Source of the DNA: Antedon bifida | Lineage: Eukaryota > Echinodermata > Crinoidea > Comatulida > Antedonidae | Direction: 5' to 3' | DNA length: 64,000 nt | Assembly (NCBI GenBank): GCA_963402885.1 | Contig: OY727102.1 | Location: 12,338,001-12,402,000 of the forward strand | Part shown: positions 1 to 13,700 of the stretch, in pieces | How the letters are laid out: every line of letters begins with the position of its first letter | How positions within the stretch are numbered: position 1 is the stretch's first letter | The notes under the pieces: model-generated | What the model was told of the DNA's origin: nothing | The model's input: the letters and a program-made list of their open reading frames with translations, nothing else | Databases searched by the model: none | Program-made: the position numbers and the translations under genes

Positions 1-2578
1 GATTAGTACCAAGAAGCTTAAGTCATTTTGATTGTGTACCGTTAGAGTTTTAAATTAAAGAAGTATTGCACTTTAGTGCACTAAGAAATAAAGTAAACAT
101 ACACTGGACATTTTACTGTTTTGATCTAACTGTAGTGGCTTGCTTGTTCTGATCCCTCAGTTCCTCTGCTACAACTCTGATAGGTTTCAGAAGTAAAGGA
201 TAAATGCCAATAGATCGCAGTTTAACTTTGATAGAGAAAATATCATGTAAACATTAGTTAGTTCTTTACTTTAAACCCTATATTTCTAACTATCGTAAAG
301 TGTAACATCAACATTATGTAACTATAGCTAGTTCTTTACCATTTAAACTTAATAACATCCTCTCTTCTATCTTAATCTATTTTAAACTGTAGCATCCATT
401 TATAGGAAACAGGTGGATAGGTGTACAGGAAGGTGATTTTGATGGATTGCTATTTAATAAGGATTAAGTTATCTCATCTTCTACTGTTGATTTATGGGTT
501 GTCATTTAAATTTGAACTTGACCCATCTAAACAGATTTCAATATGTAGCTTTTAATCATTATAAATTATATTAATATTGATTGATGATATTTCTTGTTGT
601 CTGGTATCCAGTTGTTTTTACACTGTGCAGGTCTGAGCCAGATGGTTTGGCAATTTACAATATGTACAGTCAGGCTGTAATGGAATTGTAAAATGATAGT
701 AATTTAATTAGTGTAATCATGGAGGTATGTGTAATCAGCTAATGCTAACTATCATTCACATGAGCTGAATCTTCTCAGATTTCTCATCAAGGACCAGAGA
801 ACAATTTCATAACCTGATGATTCCATGGAATTTAGCCATGACATCAAGAGCTTAAAAGCATGTTGAATCATGTATGGTACGAAGGCTTTGTAACACCCCA
901 CCTCTCCCCCCTCCTCTATTATCAAAATCCTGGATCCTCCACTGTGTATACAAAGAAAAATATATGCCAAGTTTTGATATAAAGTACCAAATTGAGTGTA
1001 CTTTTAACACATAATTCCTTATACCATTATTATTAGATTAATTTAACCGGTTAATTGGTATTGTTAACATGTTGTTGCACAGAGAACCGTTTCTTTTATG
1101 CCATTCAAAACGTCTGTTTTTGTTTTCAAACAATACTATTGTGTAGTAATGAACGATTATTAGATTTCTTTTGAGTAGGTGTTGTATAACTAGTAAGTTT
1201 CAGACAGTAAAGGAAATTGGTAGTGTTATTGGCAAAGAGTGGGGGAAATTACCTCTATTAAAATAGTCTTTAATACTCTTTTTTTTATGACATACTTAAG
1301 AATTGTCTTACTAATTTAGTTTTGTAAATTGGATAATATATGAGCACTACACATCTTCTCTACTCTATCTAGATTACAATTGAAAGCGTCAACATTCTGT
1401 AATTGTTTTGGCATAAGACCCTATAAGAACTATTATGAGAGCTGTCTAATTAATTAAATTTATGATGGTATTAGCATGAATTTCATGACCGATTTTTAAG
1501 ATCTAAATTCAGGCCTGATTTTTACTTGTCACAAAGAAGATTTATGTATGCTGTTTATACAATTCTGAAAACATTTTGTGATTGTTGTAGAATAACAGAT
1601 TCTTGTTACTGTATCCAGTATCATAGGTGAATTATGTGATACAGCATCATATATGTTTCACAGGTGATGCCTTTGTATCATCATAGTATTTAACCAATAA
1701 CCAACAGGCACCACATGTGATACACATGAGGTGCTGTATTACAGAGTTTGCCTATGATAATAGACAAATATGTGGAGATACAGCACTGGAAATGATCATC
1801 TCTAAACTCAAATTTAAATCAGAATTTATCATAATATTTATTTTATATTCACAAGGCAACATATATCACTCAATGGTGGTCAGTGTCATTGTAATACAAA
1901 GAAAAACTAACTAATAATAAATTTTATCATACCACTCCAAAATGAAATTAGCCAATCATCATCAATATTTACATTTTTCTGTTGAGAAGAAGAATAAATA
2001 TTCAATCATTCATATTTGCTTTTAAGATAAATTCACCATACACGACAGGTCCCTGAAAGTCCTTAATTGTTTATTTATTATCTGTTGTCATATTATTTTA
2101 ATATGACAGTTCATTTAATAATAAATACACATGGAATATCTTATATTTTTTGATGTGGAAATGAGTGCTTCATTGTAGAGCATTGTTTATGGAGAAAATA
2201 TAGTTCTGTTATATATACTACATATATTTAAAGTAGTTTAAAGTGTATTTGATCTCTAATTTCATCCAGGAATAAAGTGACCCATAAACAACTTAAAAAC
2301 TGTTTTCTCATTTACTACATGTGTAAGAATAAATATCTAAATTTTATTCCAAAACTGTTTTGTTTTTAGTTGTTTGAACAACAATGGAAGTAATACTTTA
2401 TTTTAGTTAATTTTTGGACTCCGATATTAGAAGCGGAAACTGAATTTATTGATTGGACTTCCTCATTATCCTGAAATATATATTTGTATTAGTTTCATTG
2501 TTTGTGTTTATTACATTTTGTTCACATATGATTACTAACTAGTGTTTTCTGCCACTTTAAATGTTCAAATTGATATGT
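1..2578. other. Intron sequence of the spectraplakin, no exon recognised
   Basis: AT-rich sequence with no open frame that looks like spectrin repeat and no plausible splice-flanked exon. A weak imperfect inverted repeat lies around 1,617-1,762: blocks containing TATCATAGG and ATACAGCA recur in reverse complement, roughly three-quarters matching by eye. It may be a decayed small transposon. The first recognisable exon of the plus-strand gene begins at 7,794 in the middle of a spectrin repeat, so this stretch is probably intronic; that is an inference. Confidence 0.5.
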
Positions 2579-4179
2579 AATTAGTTATCCGCTTGGTATA
2601 CCAAGCGGATAACTCCTTGTTATTGTATGAGATCAATATTTTTTTTCTGTATTATTCTTCTTTCCTTCCTTCCTTTTTGTGAGTCGTGTTTCTCTAAAAT
2701 GTGTAAACATAACATTTCATAACTTTGACAACATATGGGCATTTACGTGAAGTTGTGCACCTCCTATTTTTGAATGACGTCATAGTTGCGCAACGTGACT
2801 TACGCGCAATTTTATGAATTTCAATGATTGATCATAGATTAAAAACCAAAAGTCATTTAGTATTGACACTTTGACAAAATTTAAGTCATATCAGGGGCAA
2901 ACTTTCTACGGATTAAAAATGGCATGTTTCACAAGAAGTTACGCGCGCACGCGCATTTAAAATTTCAAAATGCGCAAAATTAATTTCTAATCAACTTTTT
3001 ACGCGTTTCTTGTCATTTTGAGCATGTCAAAAATTCCCACGGGCGCGCCATTTTTTACGCGCGCGGTGCGCACGTAGCGTTAAAAACATATTTTTTTCTC
3101 TTGAATTATATTTTTCAAGCCTTTCCTAGTAATTTTGAAAACAATTTAGACCTTTTTCAGTTTAAATAACGCCATACGAACACGTTGAATTAGACAATTC
3201 GTGCGCGTTTTTTATGAAAAAGCTTAAAAAATCGTCAAAATTATGTCTTTTTTTAAACAGTCATAGTTTCTAAAGTAAACCGTTAACCGTTTATTTTTAT
3301 TACAAAATCTAGAAGTTGATGAGTTGTAGATATCGGATCATGCATCAATAAGGCTAAAAAAACATTGTGACGTCATCGTATGGCCACACGAATGTAAAAT
3401 ATAGGATTTTTGTCTCTTTCGTTATTGCTCATCACATTCAATGGAGCGCATCACGCTTATCTGTATTCCTTTTTCTCCTACATTTATATATTGTGTAGGT
3501 CAATCAACTTTCTTTAGCATGAGATAAAAATATTTTAATTTTTATGACGTCATCATGCCTAAAAATTTTAATTACGTGGGTCATTAATTTCATCTTTACA
3601 GTAAATTTTAATCTGTAATAGCTCGTAAGAATAAAATGTGATAATCACGATTAAAACATTTTCTGGAAGCTATTGGATTGTAGATACGAATTCATGTAAA
3701 CATTTTGCCAATCGGATGTTGTGACGTCATCATATGGCCAGTTGAATAAAAAAAGTTGTATTTTCATATTTTGCGGAATAGTTCGTCACATTTAAAAGGG
3801 TGCGCATCTATATTTTACGTATTCAAATTTCTTCTACACGTTAATATGTTGTTCCTGAGATAATTTCCTTCTGAAATTGCTATCTAAGTGTTTCATTTTG
3901 ATACCGTCGCCATGTTAAAAATTGGAATAAATGGCGGGTCCCGTAATTTCACCTATTCTACACTGTATGTAATATGTATACAGCTTATACTGTTTGCATG
4001 TATATACTATATGACACAAAATTGACAGAATTCAGCACTAACAGCATATCATATTCTTCAGTTCTTGTCATAATGCCATAAACTTTATCTGTGTGCAATA
4101 TTCCAACGTATGACGTGCACGTGGCGTTTGTCGTGGTGCGGATAACTAACTCGTCAAAGTGACGAGTTTCATGTCTAGT
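2579..4179 (+). mobile_element. Helentron/Helitron2-like non-autonomous element, left arm of an inverted pair
   Basis: This 1.6-kb element starts with a perfect 32-bp palindrome at 2,583-2,614 (half-site AGTTATCCGCTTGGTA). It ends with GCGGATAACT, a 21-nt hairpin AACTCGTCA-AAG-TGACGAGTT, and TCATGTCTAG followed by T. The left terminal block recurs inverted but subterminal, just before the 3' hairpin. Such asymmetric terminal inverted repeats, with a 3' stem-loop and a CTRR-type end, are typical of Helentron/Helitron2-derived elements. No Rep/helicase reading frame is seen, so it would be non-autonomous. A near-identical copy lies inverted at 5,206-6,797. The family assignment is inferred from end structure only. 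Confidence 0.6.
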
Positions 4180-5205
4180 TTCTTTTATTTCTGTTAATTA
4201 TTTAACATGAACACATCTGCTCCTTTTGTCAATTGTACTGAGAGGATAACTTACCTCCTCAATAAGGAGTTCCAAATGCTGATTTGATTGACAAGAAAAA
4301 CCCCTTCAAAGACACTTACAATATCATTATAATGTAATAAGGCACTTTACTATGCTAATTTAATTTACAGCACTATATTTTCTATTTTTAGATTGAAGAC
4401 CTTTAATTTAAAGGCTACAGCCTTGTCCATTATTATAATAACAATTGTAGTAATGAATATAATTTGTGTTCTTTTTGTCTTTAACTTGCTAATAGTAATA
4501 GTATATTATCTTCACAAATAATAATATCACCATCGCCATGCACTTTACAATAAATACTGTAGAACCTCTATATATAGTAAATACCTATACATTTTGATGA
4601 TTTAATATAAAAAATATGTTATATCTTTGACCTCTCTGTGACCTAAATGTGTTTACATGTGACAAATATGGTGGAGAATTGCTAAAGATGAAGATAAAGA
4701 CTATTTTAAAGAAATTTGAAACATGAAGAAATTGTTCTCAATGTTCTAAAAGATAGAAATACGTTCATGGACAATTTCTTGCCGTTACATTTCTAGTTCT
4801 AGTTGTCCCATGACTTAGAAGATTGTAGGCACGTAGTAGACATTTACATCACTAAGAATTAGTGGATGTGTCAGCGCGATTGGCATGACAATCGTTCTGT
4901 TGGGTTGGGATGAGAAAATTACAAAGGATCGACGCTACTGCTATTGTATAATATAGATATAAATATTAATATGTACATAATTAGTAATAATACAAGTAAA
5001 ATAGTAAATAAATAAAAAACTAAATATCTATTATTTCCATACATATACAAGGCCCATCAAGTTGAATATGACTCATTAATTTATAATAAGCCTGAAAATT
5101 AATCTTGAATGAGAAGAACATGGATTTTACTAATGTTAATGTATTAGGCATGACCATGGAGACTTATTTTTGACCTCCATGGCATCCCATACATAATAAT
5201 ATAAG
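4180..5205. other. Spacer between the two inverted 1.6-kb elements
   Basis: About 1.03 kb of AT-rich sequence separates the inner hairpin ends of the inverted pair. I see no coding region, RNA gene or clear repeat. In a transcript it would form the loop of a very long hairpin. Confidence 0.5.
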
Positions 5206-6797
5206 ACTAGACATGAAACTCGTCACTTTGACGAGTTAGTTATCCGCACCACGACAAACGCCACGTGCACGTCATACGTTGGAATATTGCACACAGATAA
5301 AGATTATGGCATTATGACAAGAACTGAAGAATATGATATGCTGTTAGTGCTGAATTTTGTGTCATATAGTATATACATGCAAACAGTATAAGCTGTATAC
5401 ATATTACATACAGTGTAGAATAGGTGAAATTACGGGACCCGCCATTTATTCCAATTTTTAACATGGCGACGGTATCAAAATGAAACACTTAGATAGCAAT
5501 TTCAGAAGGAAATTATCTCAGGAACAACATATTAACGTGTAGAAGAAATTTGAATACGTAAAATATAGATGCGCACCCTTTTAAATGTGACGAACTATTA
5601 CGCAAAATATGAAAATACGACTTTTTTTATTCAACTGGCCATATGATGACGTCACAACATCCGATTGGCAAAATGTTTACATGAATTCGTATCTACAATC
5701 CAATAGCTTCCAGAAAACGTTTTAATCGTGATTATCACATTTTATTCTTACGAGCTATTACAGATTAAAATTTACTGTAAAGATGAAATTAATGACCCAC
5801 GTAATTAAAATTTTTAGGCATGATGACGTCATAAAAATTAAAATATTTTTATCTCATGCTAAAGAAAGTTGATTGACCTACACAATATATAAATGTAGGA
5901 GAAAAAGGAATACAGATAAGCGCGATGCGCTCCATTGAATGTGATGAGCAATAACGAAAGAGACAAAAATCCTATATTTTACATTCGTGTGGCCATACGA
6001 TGACGTCACAATGTTTTTTTAGCCTTATTGATGCATGATCCGATATCTACAACTCATCAACTTCTAGATTTTGTAATAAAAATAAACGGTTAACGGTTTA
6101 CTTTAGAAACTATGACTGTTTAAAAAAAGACATAATTTTGACGATTTTTTAAGCTTTTTCATAAAAAACGCGCACGAATTGTCTAATTCAACGTGTTCGT
6201 ATGGCGTTATTTAAACTGGAAAAGGTCTAAATTGTTTTCAAAATCACTGGGAAAGGCTTGAAAAATATAATTCAAGAGAAAAAAATATGTTTTTAACGCT
6301 ATGTGCGCACCGCGCGCATAAAAAATTGCGCGCACGTGGGAATTTTTGACATGCTCAAAATGACAAGAAACGCGTAAAAAGTTGATTAGAAATTAATTTT
6401 GCGCATTTTGAAATTTTAAATGCGCGTGCGCGCGTAACTTCTTGTCAAACATGCCATTTTTAATCCGTAGAAAGGTTGCCCCTGATATGACTTAAATTTT
6501 GTCAAAGTGTCAATACTAAATGACTTTTGGTTTTTAATCTATGATCAATCATTGAAATTCATAAAATTGCGCATAAGTCACGTTGCGCAACTATGACGTC
6601 ATTCAAAAATAGGAGGTGCACAACTTCACGTAAATGCCCATATGTTGTCAAAGTTATGAAATGTTATGTTTACACATTTTAGAGGAACACGACTCACAAA
6701 AAGGAAGGAAGGAAAGAAGAATAATACAGAAAAAAAATATTGATCTCATACAATTACAAGGAGTTATCCGCTTGGTATACCAAGCGGATAACTAATT
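5206..6797 (-). mobile_element. Helentron/Helitron2-like non-autonomous element, right arm of an inverted pair
   Basis: This is the reverse complement of the 2,579-4,179 element, carrying the same outer 32-bp palindrome (6,762-6,793) and the same inner hairpin end at about 5,206-5,250. The two copies differ at only a small number of positions seen by eye, several being C/T differences at CpG (ACGTAGCG versus ACATAGCG). The 3' ends of both copies point towards the spacer. It lies in the same intron of the plus-strand spectraplakin gene, so both arms would be in one primary transcript. Confidence 0.6.
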
Positions 6798-7793
6798 ATT
6801 CAAAACAGGCAGACAACACTTGGAAGATATAAAATAAGCCCAGACAACCACAACAGGAGGGAAACCCTCCTATGGAATGATAACAATGATTTTTGTTTGT
6901 AAAAAACAACCAAATTACTTTCCAGACAGTGACATAATTTGTGCAAAATAACTTGTTGAATAGACACTTGTGATTTACTGTTAAATCAAATAAACATAAC
7001 CTGCAGGCAATCCCTAATGATGTCATCACTCAACTGTGAATCAACCATGTGTGGGTTCAACCATTTATTGTTCAGGGGTGTTGTTAATTAGATGCTGCAG
7101 CTGAGTATTCAATTCAAATTACAATTTTTCATCATAGGAAAAAAAATGGATAAAAAGCTCAAAAGAGCTTGTAAAAAGCTAGATGGTCAAAAACTAAAAG
7201 ATACTGTATCAAAATAAACGGTCACCAATAAATTTACAAAAGAAAACTAAAATTAGGAACCTGATGTGTAACCATAATTTCATAGCCAGTTTAAGTATAC
7301 CAACATTTTTCCTAATTAATTTTTCTTTGAAAATGTTAGTGCATTCCTAAATTTTCACTAATTATTTTCTCATTTAGTTAATTATATTCATAATAAGTAA
7401 CTTGTAAAAGTGCGCATGTGTTCTTTTTAATCTTTAACTTACAGTATTTTAAGTGTGCATAAATGAAGATAAAACTATGTGGATGGGCTTGTAAATTAAT
7501 TAATTAACCTACCAATTTTCTAATCTGTACAGCATTTCTAAGTCTGTCCCCATTGAGGCAGTTATCTAAAGTCAAAGGTATTTTTTAATTGGAAGTCTCT
7601 TATTAAAAACATGTTCTGTAGTGTAGTATTTGATCAATATTCTTTGCTTAATTTCTCAACTAAAATTATCTTGAAGCTGTAAATGTTTGATTGATTGATT
7701 GGTTGGCTATATATTGATACATGATGATGTCATACTGGGAGATTATTCCATATGTTCTATTTGGTTACCTTCTCTATGATTTCTTCTTTGCAG
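6798..7793. other. Intron sequence before the first recognised spectraplakin exon
   Basis: No exon or element recognised. The stretch ends in a polypyrimidine-rich acceptor, TTCTTCTTTGCAG, immediately before the exon at 7,794. Confidence 0.5.
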
Positions 7794-10700
7794 AAGAGAG
7801 ATGGATTCATTTACAAGACAAAGCCAAAGCAAGAACCCAGGCACTTGAACAAGCTATAAAGAGCCTCAGTGACTTTGAGTCTGCCCACAACCGACTAAAA
7901 ACATGGCTCAGCGAAAAAGAGAAGATGATGTCTGTATTAGGACCAATCGGAGTCGAACCAGGAATATTACGCAACCAGAAACAACAAATTGAGGTAAAAT
8001 TTTTAAGACCACTGATCAGTGAATATCAGTTAATGTGCATTTGTTAATTCATTGAAATCACATGATGCAACTACAAATATTTTGTTCATAATACATAACC
8101 ATATGTTTTTTAAAACCATATGGCCATTCCATTGTTATGCAGTACTGTATTGTAGTGAGAGTCATGAGATTGAATAAAAAGTAAAAGACTGCTACATTTA
8201 TATAAAAATTACATTTACTATTATTGTTATTGCCATACCACAGAAAACCATGTGATAAAATGTAAAGAAGGAAAGGCAACAGTCTATAATTAAGTAAAGA
8301 CTACATTTCAGTTACTGTATATTACCAAGTATAATCCCATACTAAAAAATAACCTACCTACACCTACAACCTTTAAATTTAAGCTAAATGCTGACATAAG
8401 ACTTTGGTAAACCCAATATACAAACATCCTTTTGGCAAATGTTGTACCCAGGCCTCCTGTAACTATACTTGGTTATGTACAGAGCATTTTTGTGCAAAAG
8501 GTACCAAGAGAGGATTCCTGACAATCTATTGCCATTGCCTTCTGCTTGTCACAAATTAAGATAATCACATTTTGGTTTTTAATTTTATCAGGTTCTACAA
8601 GATGAGTTTGCAAGTCATGAAGCGCAGATGGAATACATCAAAGAGGCTGGGAAAAACCTCTTGGAAAAACAGGATCCGCAATCCAGACAAGACTCGCCAC
8701 TACAACAGCAGATCAATGACATCACCAAGCAATGGGATGATTTGAAGAATCGCCTTGATGACAGAGAAGATAAGATTGATAATGTGCTTCTGGAAAGTGA
8801 GAAGTTCCACGACAACTTGCAAGATTTCTCAGATTGGTTGACTGGTTTTGGTAACAAGGTCACAGCACTTCCAGCCATTGCTTCCAATCCAGATGCTGTT
8901 AAACAGCAAATGGAACAAACAAAGGTGAGGAGTCTCTAATGCAAAACCTACTGAGCTGAACACATAAAAATTCAACTTCCATAGAGCCCCTTCATGTTGT
9001 ACTGCTGCCATCAAACGGCACTCAACCGTCTGTTCATAATACAGGAGTTAAGATGGACCAGTATGCTGGGGAACCCCTACTGTTTCAACTTAGGAAGTGT
9101 ACACTTAATGGGGGCGCAGCCAGCCATGAGATGTTTTAAGCCCTTTTCCAAGAAGACTTGTTTTAACAAGATCGGGGAGAGCCTTGAAACTATGCCGATT
9201 TTATGACTATAGGTTGCAAGGTTTAAATACCAGATGCTTTTATTTTCTACTATCTCCCTCCCTGAAAATATTATAAAGGTAATTATTTCAATAGGTGAAT
9301 GATACTTTTGCAATGACCTCAAATCAATGTTTGTCTGTATTTCCTCAGAGCCTCCAGAAAGAAGTTGAACGGAAGAGCCCAGAACTTCAAGCACTATCTG
9401 AAAGTCAACGTAAGCTTGGTGTACTAAACCCAGAGATGACTGCAACAGCAGAGATCAATTTGAAGCTGGAAAGTGCCAAAGCACCATATCAAGATATATG
9501 CAAAAAACTAGGTTTGTTGGAGTAATGATACAATCAAGAAATTAACCTGCATATATGTTTCAGAATTTCAATAAAGATTGAATAATACTTGTATTTGAAT
9601 CCATAAGCTAAAAAAAGAAATAATAAGAGACTTAAGAGACTTTCACAGCTTGAACATGATCATAGTGATCACACCTTGAAAATGTACACACTAGTGATGC
9701 CAATGGTACTTTGGGCCAAGACCATTATGAATTACTTCATTTCTTACAGATGAGAGGCAGGGTAAGCTTCAAGCTGCTTTGCTACAATCGCAAGATTTTG
9801 AAGACTCGTACACCAACATGCTTCGATGGTTAGCTTCAAAAGACAAAGATCTAGCAAGTACTAAACCCATCTCAGCTAAACCAGAAGTACTAAGGAGACA
9901 ACTTATTGAATTTGAGGTTTGCATTATGTATTTTTTGCATTTTTTTACAATCTATTTATTACCGATGTCAATGGTGCAAGATTCACATTATAAAAAATCT
10001 TTTAAAAGTGGTAATATTAAATCCCTAAGTTTAAATTAAACTAAACCTCAATAAAAATGTTTCTGACATTATAAGCTATTTCATTAGCACAATAATTATA
10101 TTTCTTTGTATACACATTTCTTCATCAATAGGAAACACCAAAGGAGTTGGTCAAACAAGTGTACACATATGATCGCATGGTCGAAAAGGTTCAAGGACTC
10201 ATGGACGATGCTAAGTTTGGTCCTGAGTATGATGATCTCAAAGTTAAACATGATGAACTTAAAGACCAATGGGACAATGTGAACCGAATGGTCAGTAATC
10301 GTCAAGAACGATTAGAAAAAGCTGACGAGAAATGCAAATCATACACGGATGAACTCAACCAGTTTCTACCATGGTTACGCACAGCAGAAGATCGTTTAAC
10401 ATCGGTTGGGCCGGTGTCGACTAAACCAACTGTAATCAAACGTCAACTTGATACACTTAAGGTAAGGTGTTTTTTCCTCACTAACTTTTTTTATAAAGTT
10501 CAACATTATAGAGGATGGAATGTTTGAGTATTGTAAGTAAATCATTTATTCAATTCATAATTCTGACAAATATTGTTTTTTTATTCACTGTAGCAAATAC
10601 ATGATGATGTAAACAACCATCGTGATCATCATCTTGCTACAAATACCTCAGCGGAGAAGTTGATTGGCTGCACAGATGTCGACCATCCATTTATCAGTGA

Positions 10701-13700
10701 TGAGGTCACAGAGGTCAATCGAAGGTGGGACAATCTGAATGGAGGTAAGCTATTACTTAAGAGGCTATTAGGATAAGGTGGCACCAGTGTTTTGTGGTTT
10801 AATATGTTTGTTCTAAAATCCTTACAGTCCTTGGTTTAATGGTTTTAAATTTATATCAATTCTGACTGATCAATTTCCATGATTTTTGTCCAAAGTAAAA
10901 AGTAAAAAGCAAAAAGTGGTCTTGTAATTAAAAAGTACCTTAGTCCATGTATTTCTAAATTATAACACAGTTTTGGCCAAATGTTGTCTATTAAAATGTG
11001 TGTACATTTTATTTATTTATTTTTTACATTTTTTTTTATGGTAACTGTCTCTTAAACTTTATTAATTATTTCTTCAGAATTAAAAGCTCAGCTTTTGGCC
11101 CATGAAGATTTATCCAACCAACTTGGAGAATTCCAAGAAAAGCTAAAAGATTCACAAGCTAACATCAGTCGATTTGAAGAAAGACTAGCATCCCATGATG
11201 CATTGGGAATGTTGGGAAGAGATCCAAAGAACCTTGAAAAGTTAAAAGTAAGTTCTTACATTCAGGAAACAAGCAATCAAATAAATTAAAATAATATAAA
11301 TTTAGATCTATTCATGAGTTAAATTTTGTCCCTGTAAAGTACAGTTCAAAACTTGCTTATCTGTGATTACAAAATGTTATGCTTTATTTCAGGCACTTCA
11401 AGATGAGGTAGATGAGATTGATGGGGCTGTGTGTGCCGTTCAAGACATGAGTTCAAACCTCATGTCAGCAGCACCAACACCATCAGAATCAGCTCACATA
11501 CGTGATGAAGTGGATGGAGTAAAAAAGCGGTACACCAATCTCAAAGGCCTGATTGCAGACCGACACAGTCGATTGGAAGCTGGTGCGGAAGAACTAAGCT
11601 CATTTCAAGTAAGGAATAGTCTACTTAATTTATATCTATACAATTGAAACTGTATTTGATTCAATTTAAGACACTGTCATAGGCCATTACGTAACACTTT
11701 CTTATCTTTCTTGGTTGAATGCAGGCTGAAATAATTTACAATTTACACATCTTTTCTCTGTAGCTTATACTTAATGACATCAAAGAACAACTTGATGAAC
11801 AAGAAGACATCCAAGAGAAGCAAGACAAGATCGGTCGTGACCTTGATGTCCTAACAAGGCAGTCGGATGAAGCTAAGCAGGCAAAGGCTAGCATGGAGAA
11901 CATCAAAGAAGACCTACACAAGGTTAACAGGCGCTTCAGAGACATCATTGATAGGGGCTTCCTATCAGATCCAGAGGGCCTAAGGGAACAGGTAATTACA
12001 TTTTCAGATTTATGAAATATGAATTAGTTAAGAATTAACCAGAACACAGATGAGAGTTTTTCACTGTGTATTATGAACAAGTTATATAAAAAATTATAAC
12101 TTTAGAATTGCACCAGTTTAGATTGAAATACTAATCACTTTTGTTAAAAGTATGCAGCACAAACTGAAGCAGATTTATCTGTTTTCTTTTAAAAACAGTT
12201 ATAAATGTTATGCCTTTACACTAAACAATCTTGTTCTTTTTTACCACCAACATTTTCAAAAAAACTACTCCCAGACTTTTACTAATGTCCCAACTTCTGT
12301 ATGGCTTGCAATGAAGGTAAGGCTTTGCAGCACTAAGATTGATATTAGAGCTTTTGAATGTTGTTTACCAACTCCCCTTGCATTGGAATGAACGACCTGA
12401 CCTAACCACATTGTGATGAAGTACACTAGTATTAGGATTTTGCACCTAAATCTAATTTACAGATGTTTTCAGATATTTTTTACAGATATTTTTAATTAGT
12501 GCATTTTTAGAATCATTCATTTGCAATTGCATGTATTTATTCATCTGCAAGATATACATTATTCTACTGTACATGCAAAACATACACAAGTTCAGTCAGA
12601 AGCAGACAATACCATTTAGATGTGTTCTTAAAATATTTGTTTGAATATTAAAAAAGTTCTTTGCACACTGTCTTGTTTTGATTGTTTATATTTATCAGAT
12701 GTTTGTACGTTTTTCACCAATTTTTGTTTTGTGTAGGAAAAAAAGATTTTTAGATTTCATTTGAAAATATTTTCATTATGTTTGTTTCATACTATTATTG
12801 TTTTCAGTGCTGTTGTCATTTGTACTGAATGAATACTGATTTTAGCATTCTCTTAGCATTTTAAAACTAATTGTTTATCATGATATCATCATATCATCAT
12901 CATTGTCATAATATCATCATCATCAACCACAACCACACACAAGGTCATCTGAATTCACTACCGTTATATCTAAACATCCGATGGTAAAAAATCCATATTA
13001 AAATGTTATTATTAATGATTGATATTTTTCTTATTCCAGCTTGATAATCTTGGCAAACGCTATTCAAGATTAAAACAACGTTGTGACAGTAGAAATGAAG
13101 ATGTAAACAAAGCTCTTGGCAAAGTGGGTGAATTCCACGATGTAGTTGCACACCTTGATGCTGGGATTGACAACGCAGCCGATCAGTTTAAGATACAGAA
13201 ACCAGTAGGTGCTGATGTAGAAACAATCAAAGCGCAGCAAAAAGAATTCAAGGTAGGTTTGCAAGTATATTTTAAGAGACTCTAGCATTAATAGTTGTAA
13301 TAATATTTGGGCATATCACTACCACATTTTGTCAAACTAGTTTGATAGTGTAGACAGAGCTTTAGGATATGCAATGAATGATTTGCATGGTGGAACCAAG
13401 TTTACCTAATATCTAGCTCACATATTAATGTAGGATGCTTTTAAAACATGGTACTTCATCTTACGAAGGATACTTCACTAAAAAGTGCTAAATATATAAT
13501 TTATGATGTGGAATAATTGATGACAATTTTTCATTTAGACTTATGTACGCAACCATGTGGATGTTTTAGCACCCAAGGTGAAAGAGATGAACAGAGTTGG
13601 CCAGAGCCTGGTACAGAGCGCTGCTCCTCGTGTCAATACAGGAAAGCTTGAATCTGAGATGGAGAGAATAAATGAGAAATGGGCAGCCCTTGATACACGG

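Noticed and set aside
752-970. 72-codon minus-strand frame
   Set aside because: No similarity I recognise, no splice context, low-complexity composition; likely chance.
2940-3080. CpG island or promoter from the GCGCGC-rich stretch
   Set aside because: The CGCG words belong to the mobile element and recur in its inverted copy; there is no gene start nearby.
12152-12391. Possible extra spectraplakin exon in the 1-kb intron
   Set aside because: Not spectrin-like, no matching splice phase; the flanking exons already join to a continuous repeat.
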